Origin: Ailanthus altissimus
Lineage: Eukaryota; Streptophyta; Magnoliopsida; Sapindales; Simaroubaceae
NCBI GenBank assembly: GCA_946807835.1
Contig: OX327709.1
Span: 21,391,501-21,455,500, forward strand
Direction of reading: 5' to 3'
Length of the DNA stretch: 64,000 bases
The position numbers were made by a program, and so were the translations under genes. Below are positions 12,421 to 24,512 of this stretch, piece by piece; positions within the stretch are counted from its first letter, which is position 1, and every line of letters starts with the position of its first letter. Below the pieces are notes generated by a model, which saw nothing but the letters and a program-made list of their open reading frames with translations, had not been told where the DNA came from and made no database searches.

Positions 12421-13202
12421 TTTTATTTGAAGAGGAATCAGAAAGAGCTAAGGTTTATGAGCTGAAATTGAAAATTGTTTCACTTTTATTGTTGCTTTTT
12501 TCCTAAAATTTTTAAAAACTTTGAAAAGAATGGTGAAAGATTACTTTAAAAAACTAACTTGACTTCATATTAACTGGAATTCTAAATGAAAAAAAAGTGC
12601 AGAATGACAATATAAGATGGAAGATGTATCAGTTCCCTGGATTCTATTATTTCAGAGGATGTATCCTCTCTTCGTTGTGCTGAGCAATGAAATCTTTTTC
12701 TCCTCAAAAAGAAAAAAGATTTAGGAACTCATTTTGTCTTTGTAGTAATTTCATTTGTGAATTAATTTTTAGATTCTTGACCCCGAAATTTTATAATTCT
12801 ACAAGGATGCTTCTCTCCCTACGACCATAGTATTTAACAAGAATCTTGTAATAAAAAAATGTGAGGTCACACCAATTTTTTTTTTTTAGGCTTAAACACT
12901 ATAATATTTAAATTAGTAAGAGTCCGAAAAAAGAAGTAAAATAGTAAGTGAACAGTTTGCTATAAATAAGTGTATTTGAAGATACATCTTTTTATAAAAG
13001 TTTAGTTCAATACTAGTTCTAAGTGTGTAGATGATCGTATCCTTTAGTGTCAATTTTCTCCTCTTTTTATAAGGTGAGAATGTAGATTTTACTCATAACC
13101 TTTAAAATTCTATTTAATGTAGGTATCTTTATAGATTTTTCCTTATTGGATTCTACTATTAGAGTTTCTTGAATTTGTATAAGAGCAAATGTTATCTCTC
13201 CT
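12421..13202. other. Intergenic, nothing recognised
   Basis: AT-rich with A and T homopolymers; no gene or RNA signal seen. Confidence 0.5.
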
Positions 13203-13500
13203 CGTTTAGGACTTGGTCAAACAAGATAGTTGGTGTTCGACTATTGTTCTGTTTAGCCTTGTGGTGGTAAGTCTAACTGAGAAAGGTAACTAGGTTTCTA
13301 CTATTGCTCTAACCAGCTCGAAAAGATTATGATTATCTTTTAAGAGACTGGCCAAATAAGATAGCTGGGTTTTGATTATTATTTTGATCGACTCGAATGG
13401 TGTAAACTCATATTTTCTTTTTGGGAATTCAACTGAATAGGATAACCAGACTTCAATCATTATTCTGATCTACTCAAAGAAGATACTTTGATTTGAAAAC
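13203..13500 (+). repeat. Degenerate tandem repeat, about 70-80 bp, four copies
   Basis: Four successive segments share a pattern like GACT(T)GGTCAAA(T)AAGATAGCTGG followed by TTTCGATTATTGTTCTGATC and a CTCGAA word. Copies are strongly diverged. No coding frame spans them. Confidence 0.6.
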
Positions 13501-15952
13501 ATTTATGAACTGACATTTTTTTTAAAGTCTTATGTGTTTAGGATCCTCTTTAAACTCTTTTAGTCTAAGGTCTTTTAATTTTATGGGTCGAAGATCTTAG
13601 ATTTTGTTCGCCCAAATTCAAGGGTGAAGAAAGATAAAATAAAAACGACATTAGGAATTAATAATAATCCCACCGATCATGAGAGTTTTAATATAAATAG
13701 GTTTGAACTTTGAAGAGATAAAATTGACGTAGAATAGAAACTTTACATGGTTGATTCATTGTTGGGATATAGAGCCTTTATCTAATTTTATTGTTTTTTA
13801 TTATAAAAAATATAAACGAAATTCTCTCTAACTCAATGAGAGTGAGATTTATAGCCCAAAACTTTTGTTTCTACTCAAGAGTTAGCAACTAATACCAATG
13901 AAAACTTCATCCAATTAATTTTATAACGTAGCACTACTTTGAAGCCGGTCTACTGTAGAGTCGGTTTCAATTTTTTTTTATTACTTTGTTTCAAGTTTTT
14001 TTTTTTTTGTAATTGAAGTATTTGAAAATTGAAAACTTGTAAAAATTACTTCTTTACTCTTGATAATTTTTCAAATTTATGATAAAAAATATGATCATTT
14101 TATAAAAAAAAAATACTTTAATACTTAAGTCGATATTTAATCAAAAAGAAGGGATACAGTATGTAAGGAGTGTCTCAAAAATAAATAAAAGAGTGATAAA
14201 TGAATTAATCAATTATAAATTGAATGAATAATGAGCAAAGTTGTATTCTTATTTATAGAGCATAAATTTTAATTTTTATTAGAGTATGAATACATAAATC
14301 TAAATCCTTTTCAAGCACAATTTTAATTAAATTTGAGTCAATTATAAATTATAATTCGTTTCAAATAAAAAAAAAAATTAAGTGAAATTCTTACTTGTGA
14401 AAAATTATTCTTCATACAAGACACTTATTAAACAATTAAAATTAAAATGTAATTCAAAATCTATTATGTTTTCACCTCCTTGTGAAACTCATGACTCAAT
14501 TGTGAGATCTATAAATTGACAAGTCTAATTAATTATAAAATGGACTAAAATTTAAGCTTGTGAATTAAATTACGCGCGAATTAATTAGGCCTACAAATAA
14601 TAGACCCAATAATTATATATTTCAAAATTTCAGCTACATATATTAATTTATCTATTGTACATTAAAACTTTAGAATTGTAGCTCAAACTTTTAATATGTA
14701 ATAAAAACTTTGGACTAAGTAATGAAAATTGGAGAAACTCTATAATAGACCAACTCCGCATAGAATAATCATTATATATATGTATATATATAGGAGTAGA
14801 ATCCATGACACTTATTATTTTACACAAAATTTGACACAAAATTTTAATTATTAAATTTTCTTTTATTCAATAATTAATATTAAAATTGATGTATACTTAT
14901 AATATTTTTAAAAATTATTTAATTATTAATAGACTACATCAATATAATAATAATAATAATAATAATATCTTATCTCTCGTCTTCATGCACTACGACACAT
15001 CTCTTCATTATTATATGACCATTGTCTTTTTTATTAGTCCATTCAAAATTGAAAAGAATTTGAACAGATATAAAATATTGTATGATGTGAATACGTAAGG
15101 ACATACTCCATTGCGTATTTCATGGTATTAATTTAGAATATAGAACTTGGTAATCATAAGAAAAAGCGGCACATCGCAAGTCAAACTGGGATGAGTTGGA
15201 TCGAAGTCAAACCAGCTGTCAGTGTTAGAAACGTCAAACTTCCTCTGCTAATTTGCAAAATTTTCTTGAATTATTGACGCCTTTTAGTAGCATTTTTTTT
15301 TTATGTAATAGCTTCTTTAAAGTAATTTAACATTTCTTTATAACATTTGTATATAAACATAATGCTGGAGAGTCCTTTCTACATTTTTTTAATTCGAACT
15401 TAAATTAATGCATCATTATTTAATTTTAAAACAATATTAACAATGAATGAATTAGTGTATGTTTAGTTAAATTTTTTTATTGGTTAAAAAAAATTTTAAT
15501 ATCAAATTTTTAAAAAAATATTTGATTATAAATGAAGAAGAATTTTTAAAAATTAAAAAAATTATTTTATTTTTATTTATAAAAGCCTTACTCCTAAAAA
15601 TTCTATATTCAAAAATTTCATTTAAAATGTTCATCTAAATGAGCCATTAACTCATTGTGCAGTCACGAATTGTTTAATTTAAATTATTTTGTATCCACGA
15701 GTCGTTTATTACATTTGTATTATGGATACATAATTTTTTTAATTGAAAAATAACATCATTTTTAAATTGTATAATAATTAAGAAAAGGTTGCATGATTTT
15801 AAATAATTTAAATTTGTATTTTAAAATATATAAAATTTTGTAATTAATAATTTCTAGTAGTTGTATTTAATATAAAAAATAATAGTTGTTGTAATTATTT
15901 GTATTTTAAAATAATAATTGTATTAATGCACTCATTATAATCCACTCAATAT
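13501..15952. other. Long AT-rich intergenic stretch
   Basis: No gene recognised. It contains an ATA trinucleotide run near 14945-14966, several A/T homopolymers and an eight-base GCGCGAAT-like patch near 14572. Nothing else stands out. Confidence 0.5.
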
Positions 15953-17805
15953 AACCAGTGACGTAGACAATTTTTTTTTTTTTTGATTGTGCTAAATTTA
16001 AATTTTCAATATCATTTCATAAACTTTTACGATATAATGAATTTGTTAAAAACCGTTATGTCTATGAGAAAATATAATGAGCTTTATAATATAAATATGA
16101 TATAAAAATAAAAAATAACACTAATGTAGGTTGTTCTCCTTCTTATTTATGTCGATGATAAGATTATCACGGGTGATAATTTTTTTGATATTTTTACTCT
16201 CAATAATTTTCTTCAGTAATGTTTTGAGATGAAAGATCTTGACAATCTTAATTATTTTTTTGGTTTTGAAGTATTATCCGACTCTACTGGGTATTATCTT
16301 TTTCAAGTTAAATATGTATTTGATTTATTTACTAAAGTTGGGTTGACAGACAGTAAGACTGCCTCCACTCCTCTAGAGCCTAATACCAAACTCCTATCCT
16401 TTGATAGTACTATTCTCAGTGATGTTACCTTATATTGTCAATTGGTTGATAGTTTGGTTTACTTTATAGTTACTCGCCCAGACATTGTTTATGTTGTTCA
16501 TGTTGTTAGTCAATTTATGGCCGCTCCTCGTACCTCTCATTATGCAGCAGTTCTTCATATCCTACATTATCTCAAAGATACAATTTTTCACGGTCTCTAT
16601 TTTTCGGCTCACTCTCCTCTTGTGTTACGAGCTCATGCTGATGCGGATTGGGCTAGTAATCCTATGGATTGACGATCAACTACTGAATTTTGTCTTTTAT
16701 TGGGTGATTTTCTTCTTTCATGGAAAAGTAAAAAATAGACAGCCACTGCTTGCTCAAGTACTGAAGCTAAATATTGTGCTCTTGCAGATACTACCCAAGA
16801 AATTGTCTGACTCCGCTAACTTCTTGAAGATATGAGTATTTCTCACACTGGAGCTACACTTCTTTATTGTGACAATTAAAGTGCTATTCAAATTGTCCAC
16901 AATGATGTATTTCATGAGCGGAATAAACATATTAAAATAGATTGTCACTTTGTTCGGCAACACGTTTCTCAAGGCACTATCATGCTCCACTCCATTTCAT
17001 ATAAGGAGCAACCTGCTGATATCTTTACCAAATCTCTATTTCCACGCCATTTTCATGCTCTAATTTTCAAATTCAAACTTGCTTCTATTGCGCTATCTTG
17101 AGTTTGAAGAGGATATTAAAGAATAATTTTAGAATGATTCCTTTATACTTTCCTACTATAAATACATGTTATTAATGTAAAATATTATTTTCTTATGTAC
17201 GTTATTTTTTTATTTTGTAATAAGATTACAACCTATATAAAAGTTCTATTGTATAATTTATATTTACAGTGAAATATATTTTTTTTTATATTTTTCACAA
17301 ATAAAAAATAAAATATATAATATAATATTAAAATTATATTAATGATGTCTCAAAGTATATAATTCATTTATTATTCATTTTAAATCATTAAAATTGATTA
17401 AATTTATTTAATAAAACTAAATTTACTTTAAAATATTTATAAATATAAAAGTACAGATGAGTAAAAAATTTGAGTGATAGTGAATTAAAATTGTTACGAA
17501 GAGATTGTAAAAATATATGACTAATAAAATTATCTGCAAAATTTAAGTTTATTAAAATAATATTAAAAATATTTTTTCAAAAATTATAAATAAAATCATT
17601 GTCAAAAAAATATATTGAATTCTATGTTATTTTATATTGTTAAAATAAGAAATATAATTTATTTTAAAAATAATTAAATATATAAAAAGAATTTTGAATA
17701 ATATATAACTTTTAAGGCGATTAAATAAATATATAATAATGTTTTTAAATTGTTTTTTAAGGTATTGCTCTGCTGGGCTACCCGACTTCGTCTCTAGTTA
17801 TAGCG
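15953..17805. mobile_element. Possible hAT-like element ends around the Copia relic
   Basis: The sequence TATAACCAGTGACGTAGAC (about 15950-15968) is matched in inverted orientation near 17785-17805, which on the minus strand reads TATAACTAGAGACGAAGTC. CAGTG(A/G)CG-type starts are common in plant hAT ends. The 8 bp next to the two ends agree only in part, so a target duplication is not proven. The Copia relic lies between them, as a nested insertion or captured cargo. Confidence 0.4.
16130..17110 (+). pseudogene. Ty1/Copia polyprotein relic (reverse transcriptase end and RNase H)
   Basis: The reading starts with the catalytic YVDD box (TAT at 16148), a stop soon after, then a 147-codon open block (16229-16672) with MKDLDNLNYFFGFEV, the TPLEPNTKL segment, VDSLVYFIVTRPDI and the RNase H Asp-bearing ADADWASNP. 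Downstream pieces with stops include SSTEAKYCAL, LYCDN, HERNKHIKID and EQPADIFTKSL, which is the usual order of the Copia C-terminus. At least five stops or shifts are visible. After the last block comes a purine-rich GAGTTTGAAGAGGA, a likely polypurine tract, so a 3' LTR may start near 17113. Gag, protease and integrase are absent. Confidence 0.92.
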
Positions 17806-18724
17806 ACGTGGCAAACCAAATTCTGTCGCTCTACATGGTTTATTATATTAATTTAAATGAAAGTGATGGGTTAGTACGAGTTTATTATATTTTATGCAAA
17901 TCTTTTTACTAAGAAGATGTCTCTATTTTTTATTATTATTTTTAAATGTCTCCGTCGATACTACTCTGACACTCTCAATCAATGCAAGTACTTGAAATCC
18001 CTTTTCTATCCTTATTTCAAAGATTTAAATAATTTTGTTTGCTTCCTAACATCATTCATATAGTCGGCACTCAAATACGCCCGCTCTAATATGATTTCTA
18101 AATATTGATGATGGAAACTCACTGACTTTAGCTAACAATAATATCAATAATTATAAAATAGAGATATTTTAACTTAATTTTTTTACACTAATTTTGAGTT
18201 ATAGATTTCTTATAATTTAACGGTATAAAGAAATGATAAGTTGACATTATCTTTTAACTTTAATATCTATCATTGAATTGCATAAAATTCATGACTCAAA
18301 ATTAATTTTAAAATTTTGAATAAAAAATTTAAGTTGAAATAATCCTATCTGTAATTATAATAATGATAAATGGTTAACCATTGAGTAGAATATTAATTCT
18401 TTGTGCAGTGAAGGAGGAAAGTGAGCAAGCTAGGGTAAATGAATAGAAACGATTTTTTTATTTTAAAAAAAATCTGAATTTGGGCATGCTCAATCAAGGG
18501 ATACTGAAAGAAATAGAAAAGGATGGACTTAATAACTAATACATCGGAGTTGACAAGAATAGACAGAGAATTATTGTCATTATTACATCGAAAACAAGTT
18601 TTCAGAACTGAAACAAATTAATCGAAGTGAAACCAAAACAATTGCGAACAATTAATGTAAGTATTGATTTAAGAAAACAAATATCGGAGTCACAATGTTT
18701 TCGTGGAAGAATAATTGATCACTT
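17806..18724. other. 3' flank of the laccase gene
   Basis: Holds the presumable laccase 3' untranslated region just below 18725 and AT-rich sequence without recognised genes. Confidence 0.5.
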
Positions 18725-21621
18725 CTAACACTGGGGAAGATCAGCCGGTGGCGGCGGCAACCTAGTCGACGGCGTTGGTCCATTTTCAATGACAAAAGCT
18801 GTGGCCAAACCCCATGGCAAGTGCACGTCAAAATGGCAGTGCATGAACCAAACACCTGTAAAGTTCAGAGTCACACAAACAAACATAGTGTAAGCTTGAC
18901 TCTGAAACTTCTTCCAATCTGCTTCTTTTTTAGGGTTTCATAACGGTAATTTTAATTAATTTAGGCTATCACTTTCATATGCAATATGAATGTTTAACCT
19001 ACAGCTAAGATACCAGCCAACCGCGTTTGTGAAAATTATTCAGAATGCTCAAGCCCATCAAACCTGGAAAACGTGTTTATACCCAATCTCTTTGGAATAT
19101 TATGATTGCAATGAATCTGTCGGTGTGACTTCAAGCTCATTTGAATTGACTGGCTAATTAACATTGTAATTACTAAGAAAGTAATTAATTGAAATTATTA
19201 CCTGGATTATTTGCACGGAATCTGATGACAGCCCATCCACCGACCGGCACGGCAATGGTATTACGCCTTTGTGGGTTAACAAGATTGAACTTTTTGCTAT
19301 CTTGTGTTCGGTTGAAATTTCCAAATCCTTGAGCCAGTACGTGAAAGTCAAACCCATGAATGTGCATGGGATGATTCTCGATTGCTATTAAGGCTGTGTT
19401 TTGCAGGACCATCTCCACCGTTGCATTGAACTTCAGTTTCTTGACGCTCGTTACTTTTGGAGCAAACAGCAGTGACGTGTTGTTGCTGATGTTTTGATTT
19501 GTGTAGTCAAATTGGAGGGGAGGCTTGTTGGGGAAATCAGGGGTGTAAATTCCACCCACGTTGAAAAAGAATGCTTGTAACATTGACAAACTTGTTGGGG
19601 GCTGGAATGAGTGATTGTTCATGCTCGCAGAGAATCGCTGCCCGTTTGGACCTTGACACGTGGCATTCGCTGCACAAAAATCAAGCCCTAATCCTACGGT
19701 GACAAACATATGTTCATCGATATCAAGTGGCACGGGGACCCAATGAGGTCCATTTCTTAGCGCAGTTAAATTACTGTAGAATTCGTGAGCTGTGGGAGTG
19801 TCATTGAAAGCTGGTAGGGCCGGCATTACAGGAGTCGATGACGTGGCACCAACATATTCGACGATGCCTCTGGTGGTAGTGTTATCGAATGGTATCTGTG
19901 GGGCGCTAGCATAAGCTCTTGCAGCCATATAATAAGAACCCAACGGCTGGTCGGCTTTGAGCAAGACGTCGGTGGTCTGGCCGGGGGCAATCACGACCAC
20001 GTCGGTAACGTAGGGACTGGTGTAGCAAGCGTCAATTGCAACAACTGTGAACTTGTGATTGGCTATCTTGAAGAAGAGCTGGTTATTGAGTGCAGCGTTG
20101 ATTATACGTAGCATATAGGTCTTCCCTTGCTCCACCTTAAGCTTGTATGTTTCTGATAATTAAATAAACAAAACCACATGATCAACAATAAGAGGAATGT
20201 GATTTCTTCATTACGAGTTGATTCATTTGGTAAAATTTATTTAAATCTATCTTATATTAATATTCAATAAAAAAAATAATTTATCTCATAATACTGTTAT
20301 TATACTTACTATTTTGAGAGCACGGATAGAGGTCTCCAGGCCTTCCATTAATGATGTAAGCATCAGAAACATTCGGACCTCCACCGCTAATAAGTGCCTC
20401 GTTTTCAACATCGATAACATTAGCATTCCACCACTCTCCTGCAATCACATTTAAGTTTCAATTATGTGATATTAGTCACTTAAAACAAATAGCACTGCTT
20501 CCAATTCTATTATTAGATTGAATTTTCATGCAAGATATTAGTCACGAGTGGCTATATATACCCAGTAAGATGGGGACTTCTTTGTCAGGTTTAGGAAATG
20601 GATACTTGTGCCCGGATTTTGGGCGGATGATGAGTGCGCCATAGACGGTGGCGCGCAGCCATGAGACGTGAGCGTGCCACCACAGGGTTCCTTCTTGGTC
20701 AATGATTTTGAATTTGTATGTGTAGCTACCTCCAGGTCTGATTGGACATTGAGTTATCAAATTAGGTCCGTCTGCCCAGGCACTAAGTAATTGAAATATT
20801 CCATGCCTGCATAACAATAGTCATTCCAGATATAAGCACCAATAATAATTGAAAAGAAAAAAAACATTCAAACATGATGATGGTAATGATATAATACGCA
20901 TATGATACCAACAAAATACAAAATTAGTCATATGACTGTTCATCTGTTTAGGTTATAAATAATCTATTTATGAGTAAATTATTTAATGCCGTAGTAGGTT
21001 GGAGAATATTCTATTAGCTACGTAGATTAAACTTCTATTGACAAAAAATATGTGCAAAGAATTTATATTCAAATCTTGATTATTTTTCTGATAAAGAATT
21101 TATGGAGCCTCTTCAGTTAAAATGAAATTAAACCTAATACCGTTGACAAAAATTTAAACACAATGAGGTCTTTTGAGAATTTAAACATAGACATTCAGAT
21201 TGGAATTAGTCCGGAATTAATTAGCCGCCTGATGAGAAAACAACTCGAATAATTGCAATAAAAGAGGTTTACTAAATAAATGTCAAAATCAAATTATTAA
21301 TTGAAAAAATTGAGTGATCTAAACGCTCAAGCTTTGCGTACAAGAATTAATTAAATTACCAGTGAATGGTGAGGTTGTAAGGTGACTTATTGAGGACATG
21401 AACGATAAGAGTGTCACCCTCGTTAACGCGTATCGTTGGACCGGGGAGGCTTCCGTTAACTGCAGTTATCACTTGCTGTTTGCACAATCTCCCGATCGTC
21501 AAGTTTTGAACCTGATACAAACCAAGAGCAAAGAACTGTCAGAAAATTAAACTATATATATATTTTCAAATGAAAACAAAGTTCATGAATACGCAGACTC
21601 TCGAGAGTATCTTATGGTTAG

Positions 21622-21656
<35 letters not shown>

Positions 21657-21777
21657 CATGAACTCAAAAGGGTAAGATGATTACGTGGAATGTGTGTTCG
21701 ACGATGGCAGCCGAAGCCAATGTAGAAGAAGCAACAAGAGCGAAAGCCCATGCTAGCAAAAGCATAGGACGCGCCAT
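18725..21777 (-). CDS. LAC7: Laccase (LAC7-type multicopper oxidase)
   Basis: Secreted blue copper oxidase that couples one-electron oxidation of phenolics such as monolignols to reduction of O2 to water in the cell wall. Six exons: 21685-21777, 21360-21511, 20562-20806, 20310-20438, 19202-20152 and 18725-18855, summing to 1701 nt or 566 residues, the usual laccase size; phases agree at every junction. The product has a signal peptide (residues 1 to about 23, cut near ASA|AIVEH) and all four copper motifs: HWHG (split by intron 2), [18 protein letters not shown] and [11 protein letters not shown], followed by the axial Leu. Many NxS/T sites suggest glycosylation. The C-terminus is PPPADLPQC. 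The sequence resembles Arabidopsis LAC7 most from memory; the paralogue number is uncertain. A near-perfect miR397 site lies in exon 5 and intron 1 carries an AT microsatellite. Confidence 0.96.
20083..20103 (-). promoter_or_regulatory. Predicted miR397 target site in laccase exon 5
   Basis: The laccase mRNA contains ATCAACGCTGCACTCAAT, complementary to plant miR397 at 19 of 21 positions; the mismatches face miRNA positions 2 and 21. The codons encode the conserved IINAALN stretch, which is where miR397 sites lie in other laccases. Pairing is read directly; cleavage is inferred, and the position-2 mismatch may weaken it. Confidence 0.7.
21625..21652. repeat. (AT)14 microsatellite in laccase intron 1
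   Basis: Perfect dinucleotide run of 28 bp, likely to vary in length between individuals. Confidence 0.95.
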
Positions 21778-21926
21778 GTTGAAGAGAATGAATTAATGTT
21801 AGCTTGCTATAGGGGTAGAGCTTCTAAATGCAAAAGGATGAAGAGAATATGTAGGGTAATGAAGAACTTAGAAGGCTAAGTAGGCTTTGTGGGAATGATG
21901 GGCAAAGTACTGAATGCGAGCTCTGT

Positions 21927-21933
21927 TTATATA
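21927..21933 (-). promoter_or_regulatory. Candidate TATA box of the laccase gene
   Basis: On the minus strand CTTATATAAAC lies about 150 bp upstream of the start codon, next to a GAGCTC word. Position fits a core promoter with a leader of roughly 100-120 nt. Confidence 0.5.
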
Positions 21934-21939
21934 AGAAAC

Positions 21940-24512
21940 CAACTTGTGGGTTCTTCTTCGAACGTGCTCGTAATTTTTTTTTTGTGTAAAATATTGTTTT
22001 GTCAATATAAGATCTCAACTGCTATATCTATGTATTGAATAATATATATAGAGAGAGCAGGCTCTTAACATATTTGACTCAAGTTGCTTGATAGCCTCGT
22101 TGATGGAGAAAACGGAATTATGATGAGGATTAAAAATTCGACAGGCAATTGATGCGGTAGCGGAACCTTCATTATCTAACAGTTTAAGTTTGGCCATCGA
22201 AGTATACAAAAATTAAACACCAAAGTCATAGAATTTCGTTCTTTAAGCAAACATATGGGATTTTGAATTTGGAAATTCTGAAAATGACACAAATGCTTAT
22301 GGTCTTCATGTCCCGAAATTCTTTTTCAACTATTGTCTTGTTAATTTTCCGTGGAAAAGCAACAACGGTAGTGGAATAAATGTGCAGATAATACCATTCC
22401 AGTTTGCTAATATCTAAAGAATCCAATAAACAAGTACTTGGTTTTCCATTTTGGCGTTGAAAGAAGACGATATGGCCACATTAACTGGGTTGTAGCTTAA
22501 AGGAAAAAGAGAGACATTTAAGCATTCAAATAACGTGTGTCAGTGTCTCTAATTAATTACAATTCAAGCAATCACCACTTTGGAAATCAATTTAGTTAAA
22601 CCATTATTAGGGGGAAAATGTCAATTATCACAAGTTGTAACCTCGCATGTTCTCATGTTGCGTTTGGACATTATTGCAGATGGAGAAAATAAAATTTAAA
22701 TTATGACAATTTGAATCCTTTAGCTTCAATTTTTTTTAAGAACATTATTTATATATATATATATAATACGGTACATTATTCCATGATTTCATATACTAAT
22801 GGAAATCATAATTAAAGAAAAGCTACAGTTGACTAATTATTTATAATATTATGATTGTTCTAAAATTGTCAACCCAATATATAATATGTTGTGTTTCAAA
22901 TACTAAATATGTATTTATCCAGATTCAATTTGTAGTGCCATAGTCTTTTAAAAAAAAACAATTAAAAAAATTTCAATAAACAGATGACTCTTCATTCTTT
23001 CATAATTTGGACATTATCTGAAATTATTTTAATAGAAAATGTGATTGCCTAATGTCACAAGCATAGATATGAGATGAATTTTAGGTATATATGAATAAAT
23101 ATACAATATTATTTAAAAAATTTGTCTTTTAAATTAATGTAAGCATTTGATCAATAATAAATAGTATTAGAGAGATTCGAATTTTTATTTACATATGAAT
23201 CCTTAAAATTGTCTCAATAAAAATAGTTACGTGAATAGTGGGCCTTTTAAGAGTGGTGGGATGTGCAATACAGATTAAATGGACCTTAAAATTTTTATGT
23301 CTTGAGTTCTAATAAAAATTGTCAATAGGTAGTAAGTCTTTCATGAGTAGTGGAGATGGAAGATGTAAGTTAAGTTGGTCTTGAGTTTGAGTCAGATCAT
23401 AACGAAGGTGTTACCTAATTGGGTGAGAGAGAGTGTTATATCTTACATCAGATAAAAATTGAGTAGATCTTAAGTATATATGAGCGGGTATGCAACATTA
23501 TCTAACAATGTAGTCTTTTAGGTCAATAACAAGTGTCTGACTCATGACACTACTCACGAGAGATAGACAATATAAATCAGGTTAATTTCTGAATTTAAGT
23601 CAAATCATAATAAAGACGTTACGTGATTGAATAGGAGAAAATGTCACATCCTACATTTAATAAAAATTGAGTGGATCTCAAATATATATATATATATAGG
23701 CGAGTATGTAGTATTATCTAACAGATTAATTTTTTTAATCAATAACAAACATTCGACTCATGACACTAAACTAGCTAGTTTAGAAGAAAAATTAAATAGA
23801 TTTTATATATATATAAACGAATATATAACATTATCTAAAAAGTTAATTTTTTGAGTTAAAAACAAACATTCCATCTGTGACACTAAAATAGCCAACTAGG
23901 AAGATGAACCCAAGTCACCTTGACTTGAAAATCATAAAAGATTTGCATATTAATTTCGTTCTTAATTAGCTGAATAATGATACAACCTGTATGTCACAAG
24001 ATGTTCGGTATAAATATTTTTAAATAACCATTCCATATATTTAGATGAAAATAATATTGAAACCATACTTTATTTAAATAATATTAATTGGATATGTGTT
24101 TGATTAAAACTACAATTTCACTTTCTTATTATCTATAAGTAATAATTAAATCAATGTTTTAAGTTTTAAGAGGGAAACATTTGCCGATTCCTGTCGTAGT
24201 AAATTTTCACTTTGTTGAAAATGAACTCACTACATGATTTCATCGTATAATCAAAATTGTATGAAGCCAATTCAATTTAATTAAGTTTAATTACGATTTA
24301 TCAGTTGAAACTGATAGTGTTATTATATTATTGTAATAATAAGTTTATAAAGTTGAAATACATATTTTATATTTTAATTGATAAATTACTCATTAATAAT
24401 TACCACTTATTGTTGTTTATTTTTTAATTATTATTGATGTGATAGTAATGTAATATCAATTATAATGAACACATCAAATATCACATTAATTGTGATATAA
24501 AGTATAAATTTT
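21940..24512. other. Upstream flank of laccase and AT-rich intergenic DNA
   Basis: Contains the laccase upstream region. From 23270 to 23900 phrases such as AGTCTTT...AACAA(G/C)(T/A)(G/T)T(C/T)TGACTCATGACACTA and GAGTGGATCTCAAATATATA recur three to four times at irregular spacing, which suggests a decayed repeat of about 110-190 bp. No gene recognised. Confidence 0.5.

Noticed and set aside
16754..16990. 78-codon minus-strand frame
   Set aside because: Antisense of the Copia RNase H relic.
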